NCBI GenBank assembly: GCA_003542935.1
Contig: DPJQ01000012.1
Span: forward strand, 1-13,514
DNA length: 13,514 nt
Reading direction: 5' to 3'
DNA from: Lachnospiraceae bacterium
Lineage (GTDB): Bacteria; Bacillota; Clostridia; Lachnospirales; Lachnospiraceae
In this document: positions 1 through 6,772 of the stretch, in pieces
Layout of the letters: each line of letters opens with the position of its first letter
Numbering within the stretch: position 1 is the stretch's first letter
The notes under the pieces: generated by a model
Told to the model about the DNA's origin: nothing
What the model saw: the letters and a program-made list of their open reading frames with translations, nothing else
Database searches by the model: none
Program-made: the position numbers and the translations under genes

Positions 1-49
1 CCCCTTCCTCCAGTTTATTTTTCGGTTTCAAGAAATTGATCAAAGCCAT
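1..49 (-). CDS. accD: Acetyl-CoA carboxylase carboxyltransferase beta subunit, N-terminal fragment (partial)
   Basis: Only the first 16 codons are inside the window; they read MALINFLKPKNKLEEG and the frame is open to the edge. The ATG lies 4 bases after the accC stop codon. An AGGTGA ribosome binding site overlaps the accC tail, so translation is probably coupled to accC. The call comes mainly from position: accD follows accC in the acc/fab operons of many Clostridia and Bacilli. The short basic, lysine-rich start agrees with AccD proteins, which have such a leader before their zinc finger, but the zinc-finger cysteines lie outside the window. The product would transfer the carboxyl group from carboxybiotin-BCCP to acetyl-CoA. 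Any other gene with this start cannot be excluded from 16 residues. Confidence 0.72.
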   Translation of the reverse strand, partial: MALINFLKPKNKLEEG

Positions 50-53
50 ACTG

Positions 54-1361
54 TCACCTGTTTCCCATAAATGTCAAATCATAGCTGCCGGAGGTGAAGC
101 GGTCGTCCTCCACGATACGCAGCTGTTCTTCAATATTGGTAGTGATCCCACGGATCACCAGCTCACACAATGCTGCGCGGATTTTTCTCAGTGCTTCCTC
201 CCTGGTTTTGGCGTGGACCACCAGCTTTCCCAGCAGAGAATCGTAGTACGGAGTTACCTCCGTCCCCTCAATCAGGCAGGTATCAAACCGCACGAAGGGG
301 CCGCCGGGCACGTGAAGCATCTCCAGGGCGCCGCAGCTTGTGGCGTTGATACGGCACTCGATGGCCGCCCCGTCAAGGCGCACATCCTCCTGGGTGAAAT
401 TCAAGGGGATACCCGCGGCGATGCGGATCTGCCATTTCACCAGATCAAAACCCGTCAGCATCTCCGTCACGCAATGTTCCACCTGCAGGCGAAGATTGAT
501 CTCCATAAACCAGAAATTCCCCTCCCGGTCATAGAGAAATTCCAGGGTGCCGGCCCCCACATAGCCGATCTTTTTCACCGCTTCCACGGCCAGCGCCATG
601 ATCTCCCTCCTCTGCTCATCCGTCACGGCAGGGGAAGGCGTCTCCTCCACCAGTTTCTGATGGCGGCGCTGCAGGGAACAGTCCCGGTCTCCCAGACAGA
701 CAGCATTCTGATATTCATCCGCCAGAATCTGCAATTCCACATGCCGGGCCGGGAAAATATATTTCTCCAGATAAACAGAACCGTCCCCGAAGGCGCTTAT
801 GGCCTCGTTCGTAGCCTGCAGGTAAGAGTCCTCGACCTCATCCGCCGACTGGATCAGCCGGATCCCCCGGCCCCCGCCGCCGGCACAGGCTTTCAGCATG
901 ACGGGATAGCCCAGTTTTTCCGCGGCCTTGCGGGCCTCCTCCGGCGACGCCACTGCCTTGGTCCCGGGAATGACCGCAAGGCCGGTATCCCGCACCAGCT
1001 CTTTCAGCATGGCCTTGTCGCTGAGCCTGTCCATGCTGTCCGGATCCGGCCCGATGAATACCAGGCCGTGTTTCCGGCAGAGGCGGGCAAAATGGGCGTT
1101 TTCCGACAGGAACCCATACCCGGGATGAATCGCCTGAGCCCCGGCCAGGATGGCGGTGCTGATGATCTGATTTTCGTTCAGATAGCTGTCCGCCGCCTCA
1201 GGATCGCCGATACAGTAGCTCTGATCGGCCAATGCCACATGGAGGGCGTCCCGGTCCGCCTCCGAATATACTGCCACCGTGGCGACCCCCATCTCTTTAC
1301 AGGCCCGGATGATCCGGACGGCGATCTCTCCCCGGTTGGCAACGAGTATTTTTGAAAACAT
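54..1361 (-). CDS. accC: Biotin carboxylase subunit of acetyl-CoA carboxylase
   Basis: This enzyme carboxylates the biotin on BCCP using ATP and bicarbonate, the first half of malonyl-CoA synthesis. The 435-residue product is slightly shorter than the usual 445-450. It opens with the typical KILVANRGEIAVRIIRACKE. The ATP-grasp glycine loop GGGGRGIR is at 161-168, preceded by K157. RDCSLQRRHQKLVEE spans 226-240, and the catalytic strand with E287, N289, R291 and QVE(293-295) follows; R337 is in ECRIN. PYYDSLLGKL at 371-380 is the family C-terminal signature. Start: ATG with AGGAG 9 bases upstream, inside the end of fabZ, 11 bases after the fabZ stop. Oddities: the catalytic strand reads EINLRLQVEHCVTE, where the common form is EMNTRxQVEHPVTE, and the stretch 341-352 is shortened against E. 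coli. Main catalytic residues are kept, so the enzyme should be active. Confidence 0.96.
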   Translation of the reverse strand: MFSKILVANRGEIAVRIIRACKEMGVATVAVYSEADRDALHVALADQSYCIGDPEAADSYLNENQIISTAILAGAQAIHPGYGFLSENAHFARLCRKHGLVFIGPDPDSMDRLSDKAMLKELVRDTGLAVIPGTKAVASPEEARKAAEKLGYPVMLKACAGGGGRGIRLIQSADEVEDSYLQATNEAISAFGDGSVYLEKYIFPARHVELQILADEYQNAVCLGDRDCSLQRRHQKLVEETPSPAVTDEQRREIMALAVEAVKKIGYVGAGTLEFLYDREGNFWFMEINLRLQVEHCVTEMLTGFDLVKWQIRIAAGIPLNFTQEDVRLDGAAIECRINATSCGALEMLHVPGGPFVRFDTCLIEGTEVTPYYDSLLGKLVVHAKTREEALRKIRAALCELVIRGITTNIEEQLRIVEDDRFTSGSYDLTFMGNR

Positions 1362-1372
1362 CCTTCATTCTC

Positions 1373-1795
1373 CTATGACACCGCTCCCGTCACGGCAAAA
1401 GAAAATTCCGCTGAAACGCAGAGCCTTTCCTCCACCGTTATCGTCCCCTCCGCAAAATAGAAGGGATGCTTTGCCCTTTTGATCCGGCACCGGGCTTCCA
1501 CCGTATCGCCCGGTTTTACAGGGGAACGGAATTTGACATGGTTTAGTCCCGTGTAGACGGGCAGTTTTCCCTCCGTCATGACATCCTGCATCAGCACGCA
1601 GGCCGACTGGGCCAGGATCTCACAGAGAATGACGCCGGGCACCACCGGATTTCCCGGAAAATGCCCCTGTAGAAAAAATTCATCGCCGCGGACATGATAG
1701 CGGCCTACCGCCTCCCCCTCCCGGCTCCCCGCCTCATCCAGGAGAAGCATGGCGTCCCTGTGGGGCAAAATTTTCATGATCTCTTCCCGATTCAT
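1373..1795 (-). CDS. fabZ: 3-hydroxyacyl-ACP dehydratase FabZ
   Basis: This hot-dog fold enzyme removes water from 3-hydroxyacyl-ACP to give trans-2-enoyl-ACP in the elongation cycle. The 140-residue length matches the family (about 140-150). The N-terminal ILPHRDAMLLLDEA is the classic FabZ opening. The active site is GHFPGNPVVPGVILCEILAQ at 44-63, with catalytic His45 and Glu59. It belongs to FabZ rather than FabA by length and by Glu, not Asp, at the second catalytic position. The ATG has AAGGAG 6 bases upstream. It is separated from accB by 95 bases, one of the larger gaps in the operon, and followed by accC after 11 bases. The gene stops with TAG inside the accC ribosome binding region. 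The last residues are variable and carry no motif. Confidence 0.96.
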   Translation of the reverse strand: MNREEIMKILPHRDAMLLLDEAGSREGEAVGRYHVRGDEFFLQGHFPGNPVVPGVILCEILAQSACVLMQDVMTEGKLPVYTGLNHVKFRSPVKPGDTVEARCRIKRAKHPFYFAEGTITVEERLCVSAEFSFAVTGAVS

Positions 1796-1890
1796 AGACT
1801 CTCCTTTTCATGTGGCATCCTGACAGCACAAGCCCGTTTCATCATAACAGTTTTGTGCCGGACTCCGCCGTCCGGCCGCCAATCACTTCG
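1796..1890 (-). other. accB-fabZ intercistronic region with two overlapping hairpins
   Basis: This 95-base spacer has no gene. Besides the fabZ ribosome binding site it holds a 7-bp stem (1857-1863 with 1870-1876, loop 1864-1869) and a 6-bp stem (1826-1831 with 1853-1858). The two share bases 1857-1858, so the full stems cannot coexist. Neither is followed by a run of T on the minus strand, so they are not intrinsic terminators. They could be mRNA processing or stability elements, or chance. Confidence 0.35.
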
Positions 1891-2334
1891 TCATTTACGG
1901 ATGCGGAACAGCTCCGTGCCGAATTCCACCATCTGGCCGTTGGTCACGCAGATCTCCAGTACGGTTCCGTCCACCTCGGCGGAAATCTCGTTCATCAGCT
2001 TCATAGCCTCGATCACACAGAGAACCTGGCCCGTCTTTACCTGGTCGCCCATGGACACGTAGGGATCCGCATTCTCGGCGGGAGCCGCGTAAAATACGCC
2101 CACCAGCGGAGATTTCACACTGATATAATCGGCACTTTCCCCCGTCTTCGGCGCCGCTGCCTCCGCCGCGGAAACCGCCGGGGCCGTCCCCGCGTCTACA
2201 ACGATGGTTTCCCTGGCCGGGGCCGGGGCATTTTTCTCCAGGCGCACCACCCGGTCGCCCTCGGTGATCTCCAGGCCGGTGAGACCCAGCTCCTGCATCA
2301 GACCCGCATATTTTCGGATATCAGATTCGTTCAT
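1891..2334 (-). CDS. accB: Biotin carboxyl carrier protein (BCCP) of acetyl-CoA carboxylase
   Basis: This carrier holds the biotin that shuttles CO2 between AccC and AccD/AccA. The 147-residue product has the usual BCCP layout. An N-terminal helical part (1-35, with LTGLEITEGDRVVRLEK) is followed by an Ala/Pro/Glu-rich flexible linker (about 36-70). The C-terminal biotinyl domain runs from about 71 to 147 with the thumb-like insertion FYAAPAENADPYVSMGD. The biotinylation motif is CVIEAMKLMNEI, with the modified lysine at K112. The ATG is 5 bases after the fabF stop; its AAAGGTG ribosome binding site lies within the last fabF codons, which suggests translational coupling. A biotin protein ligase is needed to activate it and is not in the window. 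Length and linker fit Firmicute AccB; pyruvate or oxaloacetate decarboxylase carriers are unlikely given the operon. Confidence 0.96.
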   Translation of the reverse strand: MNESDIRKYAGLMQELGLTGLEITEGDRVVRLEKNAPAPARETIVVDAGTAPAVSAAEAAAPKTGESADYISVKSPLVGVFYAAPAENADPYVSMGDQVKTGQVLCVIEAMKLMNEISAEVDGTVLEICVTNGQMVEFGTELFRIRK

Positions 2335-2339
2335 AGTTT

Positions 2340-3575
2340 TTACACCTTTCTAAACGCCAGGCAGGCGTTGTGGCCGCCAAACCCGAGGGAATTGGACAGG
2401 GCCAGGGTAATGTCCGCCTTCTTCGCCCTGCCCGCCACACAGTTCAGGTCACAGGCCTCATCCTGCTCCAGCAGGTTGAGGGTGGGGGGAACGATGCCCT
2501 CTTTCAGGGCCAGCAGGCAGGCCATGGCCTCCACGGCCCCCGCCGCGCCCAGCATATGCCCGGTCATGGATTTCGTGGAGCTGACCAGGGCCTTTCCGGC
2601 CGCCTCACCGAGGGCTTTCTTAATAGCCATCGTCTCCACCACGTCGTTCATCGGCGTGCCCGTACCGTGGGCATTGATATAGACCAGATCCTCCCCGCTG
2701 TAACCGGCCTCCGCCATGGCGTCCGTCATGGCCCTGGCGCCGCCGCGGGCCTCCGGATGGGGGGCCGTGATATGGTGGGCGTCGCAGGTGGAGCCGTAAC
2801 CGCAGACCTCGCCGTAGATTTTGGCTCCCCGGGCTTTGGCATGCTCATACTCTTCCAATACCAGAGCCACGGCCCCCTCGCCAATCACAAATCCGTTTCT
2901 CCTCTTATCAAAAGGCAGGGACGCCGCATCGGGATCATCGGCGGTGGAGAGAGCCTGCATATTGGCAAAACCCGCCACGGCGGAGGGTGTAATGGCCGCC
3001 TCCGCGCCGCCGGTGATCACCGCGTCGGCATAGCCGTGGCGGATCATGCGCAGGGCCTCGCCGATGGCGTTGGAGCCGGAGGCACAGGCCGTCACCGACG
3101 GCATGGCCGAGCCCTGGCAGTTATGGCGGATCGCGATCAGCCCCGCCGCCATGTTTGCGATCATCATGGGAATAAACAGAGCCGACACCCGGCGCGGCCC
3201 TCTGTCCCTCAGCTTCGCGTACTCATTTTCAAAAGTGCCGATCCCGCCGATGCCCGCGCCGAACTGGACGGCAAACCGTTCCGGCTCCACCGTACCCTCG
3301 ATACCGCTCTCGTCCGCTGCCTGCCGGGCTGCCGCCGCCGCAAGCTGGGCATAGCGGTCGGTGCGCAGAGTCTCGATCTTCTCCATATACTCTGTAGGAT
3401 CAAATCCCTTCACCTCCGCGGCCAGATGGGCCTTATAGCCCGTGGTGTCAAAAAGCGTGATCGGCCCGATCCCGTTCTTTCCCGCTTTCATGGCCTCCCA
3501 GGTATCTCTGGCCGTATTCCCCAGAGGGGTGACGGCGCCGATCCCCGTGACAACGGCCCTTCTATTTTCACTCAT
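2340..3575 (-). CDS. fabF: Beta-ketoacyl-ACP synthase II
   Basis: This enzyme condenses malonyl-ACP with acyl-ACP, extending the chain by two carbons. From the chosen start it has 411 residues, as FabF usually does (410-415). The catalytic triad is Cys164 (in VTACASGSNAIGEA), His303 (in NAHGTGTPMND) and His340 (in STKSMTGHMLGAAGAVEA). LSNSLGFGGHNACLAFRKV ends the protein in the standard way. The frame is open 48 bases further upstream to an ATG at 3623, but that ATG lies inside the arm of an inverted repeat and has no good ribosome binding site. The ATG at 3575 has GAGGAG 9 bases upstream and begins MSENRRAVVTGIG, the normal N-terminus. It stands 252 bases after fabG, the longest break in the operon, and couples to accB at its 3' end. 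Confidence 0.97.
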   Translation of the reverse strand: MSENRRAVVTGIGAVTPLGNTARDTWEAMKAGKNGIGPITLFDTTGYKAHLAAEVKGFDPTEYMEKIETLRTDRYAQLAAAAARQAADESGIEGTVEPERFAVQFGAGIGGIGTFENEYAKLRDRGPRRVSALFIPMMIANMAAGLIAIRHNCQGSAMPSVTACASGSNAIGEALRMIRHGYADAVITGGAEAAITPSAVAGFANMQALSTADDPDAASLPFDKRRNGFVIGEGAVALVLEEYEHAKARGAKIYGEVCGYGSTCDAHHITAPHPEARGGARAMTDAMAEAGYSGEDLVYINAHGTGTPMNDVVETMAIKKALGEAAGKALVSSTKSMTGHMLGAAGAVEAMACLLALKEGIVPPTLNLLEQDEACDLNCVAGRAKKADITLALSNSLGFGGHNACLAFRKV

Positions 3576-3618
3576 AGTAATATTCTCCTCAACATTCACA
3601 AACTCTGTTCTGCTCACA

Positions 3619-3804
3619 GCCATTGCGCCCTGCCTGCATACTCTGGTAAGGGCATTTGAGGGGCGCTTTTAACGGAGGCGAAATCCACTGCTTACGGAGA
3701 CTTGGACGTGAGGGCCATCCCGAACGTCCTTAGCCGCAGTTAGCAGTTAGTTCGCCGCAGTGTTGCCCCAGCCCGTCCAGAGTATGCAGGCAGGGCGCAA
3801 TGGC
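3619..3804. repeat. 186-bp palindromic element with perfect 28-bp terminal inverted repeats (candidate inserted repeat or structured RNA)
   Basis: The arms 3619-3646 and 3777-3804 are perfect reverse complements over 28 bases. Inside, further pairing is possible in nested order: 3650-3653 with 3771-3774, 3660-3664 with 3765-3769, 3677-3682 with 3751-3756, 3687-3692 with 3742-3747. An apical stem pairs 3704-3709 with 3724-3729 and then 3712-3714 with 3719-3721. A 7-base unit, CAGTTAG, is repeated in tandem at 3737-3750. No open frame of note is carried. The element starts 23 bases after the fabG stop and ends about 30 bases before the fabF ribosome binding site. It could be a MITE-like or REP-like repeat, or a structured RNA on either strand. 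It matches no RNA family that I can name with confidence. Confidence 0.8.
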
Positions 3805-3827
3805 GTCCGCAGTAGCCACAACCGTCC

Positions 3828-4556
3828 TCACATCGCGATCCCACCGTCCACCCGCAGCACGTCCCCGGTCACATACCGGGCCGTCGCCAGGTAGGCCGCG
3901 GCATCCGCCACATCACCGGGCTCGCCCATTTTTCCCAGCGGGATCATCTGCAGCATCGGGTTCTCCGACTGATTGTCCGTCATATCCGTGGCGATAAAAC
4001 CGGGGGCGATGGCATTGCAGCGCACGCCCCGGGGCGCCAGCTCCCGGGCGATCGTCTTGGTCAGCCCGATCAGCCCCGCCTTGGATGCCGCATAATTGCA
4101 CTGTCCCGCATTGCCCATCAGCCCCGTCACCGAGGTGATATTGATGATACAGCCCTCCCGGTTGCGGATAAACATAGAAGAACAGTGGCGGATCATATGG
4201 AACGCGCCTTTCAGATTGACCGCGATCACCCGGTCAAAATCCTCCTCCTTCATCCGGGCGGCCAGGCCGTCCCGGGTGATGCCCGCATTGTTGACCAGAA
4301 TATGCACCGTGCCGAAATCCTCTTTGACGGCGGTGACAGTCTCCTTCACGGCCTCGAAATCCGAGACGTCGCAGCAGTAAGACTTTGCCTTGACGCCGTA
4401 TTTCCGGCTGCATACCCGGCACACTTCGGCGGCAGCTTCCGCATTGCCCGCATAGACCACTGCCACATCCGCCCCCAGGGACGCAAATTTCTCCGCGATG
4501 GCCCGTCCGATCCCCCGGGAACCGCCGGTCACCACGGCAACTTTTCCTTTTAACAT
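3828..4556 (-). CDS. fabG: 3-oxoacyl-ACP reductase FabG
   Basis: This NADPH-dependent short-chain dehydrogenase reduces 3-oxoacyl-ACP to 3-hydroxyacyl-ACP. The 242 residues fit the family (about 244-250). The cofactor loop TGGSRGIGRAIA is at 10-21, and NNAG is at 89-92. The catalytic tetrad is Asn114, Ser142, Tyr155 and Lys159, the last two in NYAASKAGLIGLTK. GDVLRVDGGIAM ends the protein as in FabG. The ATG follows the fabD stop by 4 bases, and an AGAGG ribosome binding site overlaps that stop, so translation is probably coupled. The sequence alone cannot separate FabG from other short-chain reductases, but its place between fabD and fabF makes the role firm. A 252-base non-coding gap containing a large palindrome follows it. 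Confidence 0.96.
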   Translation of the reverse strand: MLKGKVAVVTGGSRGIGRAIAEKFASLGADVAVVYAGNAEAAAEVCRVCSRKYGVKAKSYCCDVSDFEAVKETVTAVKEDFGTVHILVNNAGITRDGLAARMKEEDFDRVIAVNLKGAFHMIRHCSSMFIRNREGCIINITSVTGLMGNAGQCNYAASKAGLIGLTKTIARELAPRGVRCNAIAPGFIATDMTDNQSENPMLQMIPLGKMGEPGDVADAAAYLATARYVTGDVLRVDGGIAM

Positions 4557-4560
4557 GGTT

Positions 4561-5496
4561 CTACCTCTTTATTCCTACGGTGGTCCAGACCGACGGCAGA
4601 TCCGCCACACAACAGGCCTTCACTCCCGGATCGATCTTTTTCATCATATTGGCCAGAGTTCTGCCCGGTCCGATCTCCACAAAAGTATCCGCTCCGGCCG
4701 CGATCATATTCCGGATCGTCTTCTCCCACTGCACCGGACTGCAGATCTGCCTGGAGAGAAGCCCGGCTACGTCCTCTGTATAGGGCTCCGCCGTGACATT
4801 GGAGTACAGGACAATATCCACCGCGCCGCCATTCACATCTTTCTGCTCCCGGCCGAACACCTTCGCAAGCTCATCGGCAAAATCCGATGCCGCTTCTTTC
4901 ATAAACGGTGAATGAAAAGCCCCTTTCACTTTCAGCGGGAGCGCCCGGCCGCCGGCGGCCCGCACATCGGCGGTAAACGCCGGCATCCGAGCCGCCAGCC
5001 CCGATACGGTGATCTGTCCGGGACAATTGAAATTCACAGGATAGATATCCTCGTACTTACCGCAGATCTCCTCCACTTGTTCAGGTGTGAGCTTCACGAC
5101 AGCCGCCATGGCCGTATCATATTTCTCCGCCTCCCGCTGCATCAGTTCGCCCCGGCGGCACACCAGCCGAAACCCCGTCCCGGCATCAAACACCCCCGCC
5201 GCCGTGGCTGCGGCCAGCTCTCCCAGAGAAAAACCCGCCACCGCCGCGGGCCGGATTCCCTTTTCCATGAGCACCGCCGCCGCGGCCAGTTCCATGGCAA
5301 AAAGACAGGGCTGGGTATTTTTCGTCTCCTTCAGTTCCTCCTCCGTTCCCGCAAAGCACTGGGCCCTGGTTCCGGGCCGGATACAGTCGCAGAGATCAAA
5401 GATACGGGCCGCCGTCTCGTACCCCTCATATAATTCCTTTCCCATGCCGGGAAACTGATCTCCCTGGCCGGAAAACAAAAACGCTATTTTACCCAT
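4561..5496 (-). CDS. fabD: Malonyl-CoA:ACP transacylase
   Basis: FabD moves the malonyl group from CoA to ACP, feeding the condensing enzyme. From the chosen start it has 311 residues (E. coli FabD has 309). The opening IAFLFSGQGDQFPGMGKELY is typical. The nucleophile is Ser90 in AGFSLGELAAA; the usual GHSLGE has Phe in place of His next to the serine, a variable site. Arg115, in LVCRRGELM, should bind the malonyl carboxylate, and His195, in KGAFHSPFM, completes the dyad. EIGPGRTLANMMKK lies near the C-terminus. The frame is open to 5607, but the first 37 codons of that longer version are low-complexity shadow of fabK. The ATG at 5496 has AGGGGG about 8 bases upstream and overlaps the fabK end by 13 bases. 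Confidence 0.95.
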   Translation of the reverse strand: MGKIAFLFSGQGDQFPGMGKELYEGYETAARIFDLCDCIRPGTRAQCFAGTEEELKETKNTQPCLFAMELAAAAVLMEKGIRPAAVAGFSLGELAAATAAGVFDAGTGFRLVCRRGELMQREAEKYDTAMAAVVKLTPEQVEEICGKYEDIYPVNFNCPGQITVSGLAARMPAFTADVRAAGGRALPLKVKGAFHSPFMKEAASDFADELAKVFGREQKDVNGGAVDIVLYSNVTAEPYTEDVAGLLSRQICSPVQWEKTIRNMIAAGADTFVEIGPGRTLANMMKKIDPGVKACCVADLPSVWTTVGIKR

Positions 5497-6428
5497 GACG
5501 GCGCCCCCTTTAAGATCGGCTCCGCCTCCTCCATCACTTCCCGGATGATCTCGGCTGCCGGCTGCTCCTTTTTCACCATGGCCGCGGCCTGTCCGGCGAG
5601 GAAGCATCCTTTTTTATTGTCCCCCTCCTGAACCGCCATCCGCAGCGTGCCCGTAGCCAGAGCCTCCAGCTCGTCGTCGGGCATACCGCCGTACTCCGCT
5701 TTCGCATATTCCCTGGCAAAGGGAGTGCGCAGGCTGCGGACCGGATGCCCCAGCCTTTTCCCTGTCACCATGGTGCACAGGTCCGTGGCTTTCAGGATCT
5801 TTTCTTTATATACGGGGTGAATACTACACTCGACGGCGCTTAAGAAACGGGTTCCCATCTGAATGCCGCAGGCTCCCAGCATAAACGCCGCCGCCACGCC
5901 CCGGCCGTCCGCGATACCGCCCGCCGCGATCACCGGCAGGGTGGTGGCGTCACAAATCTGGGGCACCAGTACCATGGTGGTCAGCTCGCCCACATGGCCG
6001 CCGCTCTCACCGCCCTCCGCGATCAGGGCCGTCGCCCCCAGGCGGGTCATCAGTTTCGCCATGGCCACCGAGGGCACCACCGGTATCACTTTGATCCCGG
6101 CCGCTTTCCAGGCCTCCATATATTTGGCCGGATTCCCCGCCCCCGTGGTCACGGCCTCCACCTTTTCCTCTGCGGCCACCGCTGCCACCTCGTCCGCAAA
6201 AGGACTCATCAGCATGATATTCACACCCACCGGCTTATCGGTCATGGACCGGGCGATGCGGATCTGCTCTCTGACGTATTCTCCGGGCGCGTTCCCCGCC
6301 GCGATGATACCCAGGCCGCCGCCCTCCGACACCGCGGCCGCCAGCCTGCCGTCCGCGATCCAGGCCATCCCCCCCTGAAAAACAGGATAGGTGATGCCCA
6401 GTATTTCACAAATCTTTGATCGAATCAT
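5484..6428 (-). CDS. fabK: FMN-dependent enoyl-ACP reductase II
   Basis: FabK performs the last reduction of the elongation cycle using FMN and NAD(P)H. It is unrelated to FabI and usually not inhibited by triclosan. The 314 residues compare with about 320 in streptococcal FabK. It opens with ICEILGITYPVFQGGMAWIA, then SEGGGLGIIAAGN at 34-46. The FMN and active-site loop is EGGESGGHVGELTT at 138-151, with His145 matching the catalytic histidine of the family. AAGGIADGRGVAAAFMLGA at 168-186 and QMGTRFL at 190-196 form the phosphate-binding end of the TIM barrel. The ATG at 6428 is 4 bases after the acpP stop. The ribosome site is modest (CAGGG about 10 bases upstream), so coupling to acpP seems important. 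The upstream-extended frame to 6518 overlaps acpP and is rejected. Nitronate monooxygenase is the main alternative family; the operon argues against it. Confidence 0.95.
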   Translation of the reverse strand: MIRSKICEILGITYPVFQGGMAWIADGRLAAAVSEGGGLGIIAAGNAPGEYVREQIRIARSMTDKPVGVNIMLMSPFADEVAAVAAEEKVEAVTTGAGNPAKYMEAWKAAGIKVIPVVPSVAMAKLMTRLGATALIAEGGESGGHVGELTTMVLVPQICDATTLPVIAAGGIADGRGVAAAFMLGACGIQMGTRFLSAVECSIHPVYKEKILKATDLCTMVTGKRLGHPVRSLRTPFAREYAKAEYGGMPDDELEALATGTLRMAVQEGDNKKGCFLAGQAAAMVKKEQPAAEIIREVMEEAEPILKGAPSWVK

Positions 6429-6432
6429 TTTC

Positions 6433-6654
6433 TCAGCCCTGCTTGCTCTGGATAAATTTATCCAGGTCGTCAATGGTCTCCACTTTTTCGTCCAGCTCGA
6501 TCTCCGTGCCGATCTCATCTTCCAGATTCATCAGAAGCTCCACGGTATCCAGAGAATCGATGCCCAGCTCGGAAAAAGTGCTCTCCGGTTTGATTGTGGA
6601 AACGTCACAGCCTATACGCTCTGAAACAAGTCTTGCAATCGTGTCAAAATACAT
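6433..6654 (-). CDS. acpP: Acyl carrier protein
   Basis: This small acidic carrier holds growing acyl chains as thioesters on phosphopantetheine. The 73 residues match ACP (about 75-80). Ser34, in ELGIDSLDTVELLMNLED, is the attachment site in the standard DSL motif. The protein is rich in Asp and Glu, with the four-helix pattern of ACPs and the IEL/DDLDKFI ending. It is the first gene of the fatty-acid operon here. Its GGGAGGA ribosome binding site at 6663-6669 is the strongest in the cluster, fitting the high amounts of ACP cells need. A TATAAT box lies about 45 bases upstream of the ATG. An ACP for another pathway is unlikely because fabK follows directly. Activation requires a holo-ACP synthase not present here. 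Confidence 0.96.
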   Translation of the reverse strand: MYFDTIARLVSERIGCDVSTIKPESTFSELGIDSLDTVELLMNLEDEIGTEIELDEKVETIDDLDKFIQSKQG

Positions 6655-6700
6655 AATATAAATCCTCCCGAATTTTTATTTTCACTGTTTAACGGCCTCT

Positions 6701-6748
6701 ATTATATACAGCCGGAGTTCCCGGGATATTCCTCCAGAGTTTCCCGGG
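6701..6748 (-). promoter_or_regulatory. Putative acpP-fab operon promoter with two upstream direct repeats
   Basis: On the minus strand a perfect TATAAT lies at 6706-6701, which would start transcription near 6694 and give a leader of about 40 bases. No good TTGACA stands 16-18 bases upstream. Instead two similar sequences occur there: on the plus strand CCGGAGTTCCCGGG at 6712-6725 and CCAGAGTTTCCCGGG at 6734-6748. Their starts are 22 bases apart, close to two helical turns. This arrangement resembles an operator or activator site over the -35 region. The -10 box is seen; regulator binding is inference. Confidence 0.5.
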
Positions 6749-6772
6749 CGTTCCAAAATTATAAAATTTCAT

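Noticed and set aside
36..1355. Long plus-strand open frame opposite accC
   Set aside because: It is antisense to a clear biotin carboxylase, its protein has the Arg/His/Pro/Gln-rich look of a shadow frame, and no family motif or ribosome site supports it.
3576..3623. Upstream ATG extending fabF by 16 codons
   Set aside because: The ATG lies in the inverted-repeat arm and lacks a ribosome site, while the ATG at 3575 has GAGGAG and gives the normal N-terminus.
2370..3659. 429-codon plus-strand open frame opposite fabF
   Set aside because: It mirrors a high-GC gene with all FabF catalytic residues on the other strand; the product has no recognisable domain.
3619..3804. HEARO/omega-RNA of an IscB-type element
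   Set aside because: Size and complex hairpin are loosely compatible, but there is no IscB-like gene and I cannot recognise the conserved sequence blocks; an Rfam search would decide.
3613..3832. Possible 6-base target-site duplication (CTCACA at 3613-3618 and 3827-3832) around the palindromic element
   Set aside because: The right copy is 22 bases beyond the inverted-repeat end and covers the fabG stop codon; a 6-base match at that distance can be chance.
5497..5607. 37-codon N-terminal extension of FabD
   Set aside because: It is a Gly/Arg-rich shadow of the fabK end; the ATG at 5496 gives the family start and has a ribosome site.
6758..6763. Second minus-strand TATAAT upstream of acpP
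   Set aside because: Its -35 position would fall in the terminator stem (AGCATC), and it lies in a generally A/T-rich stretch next to the T-run.
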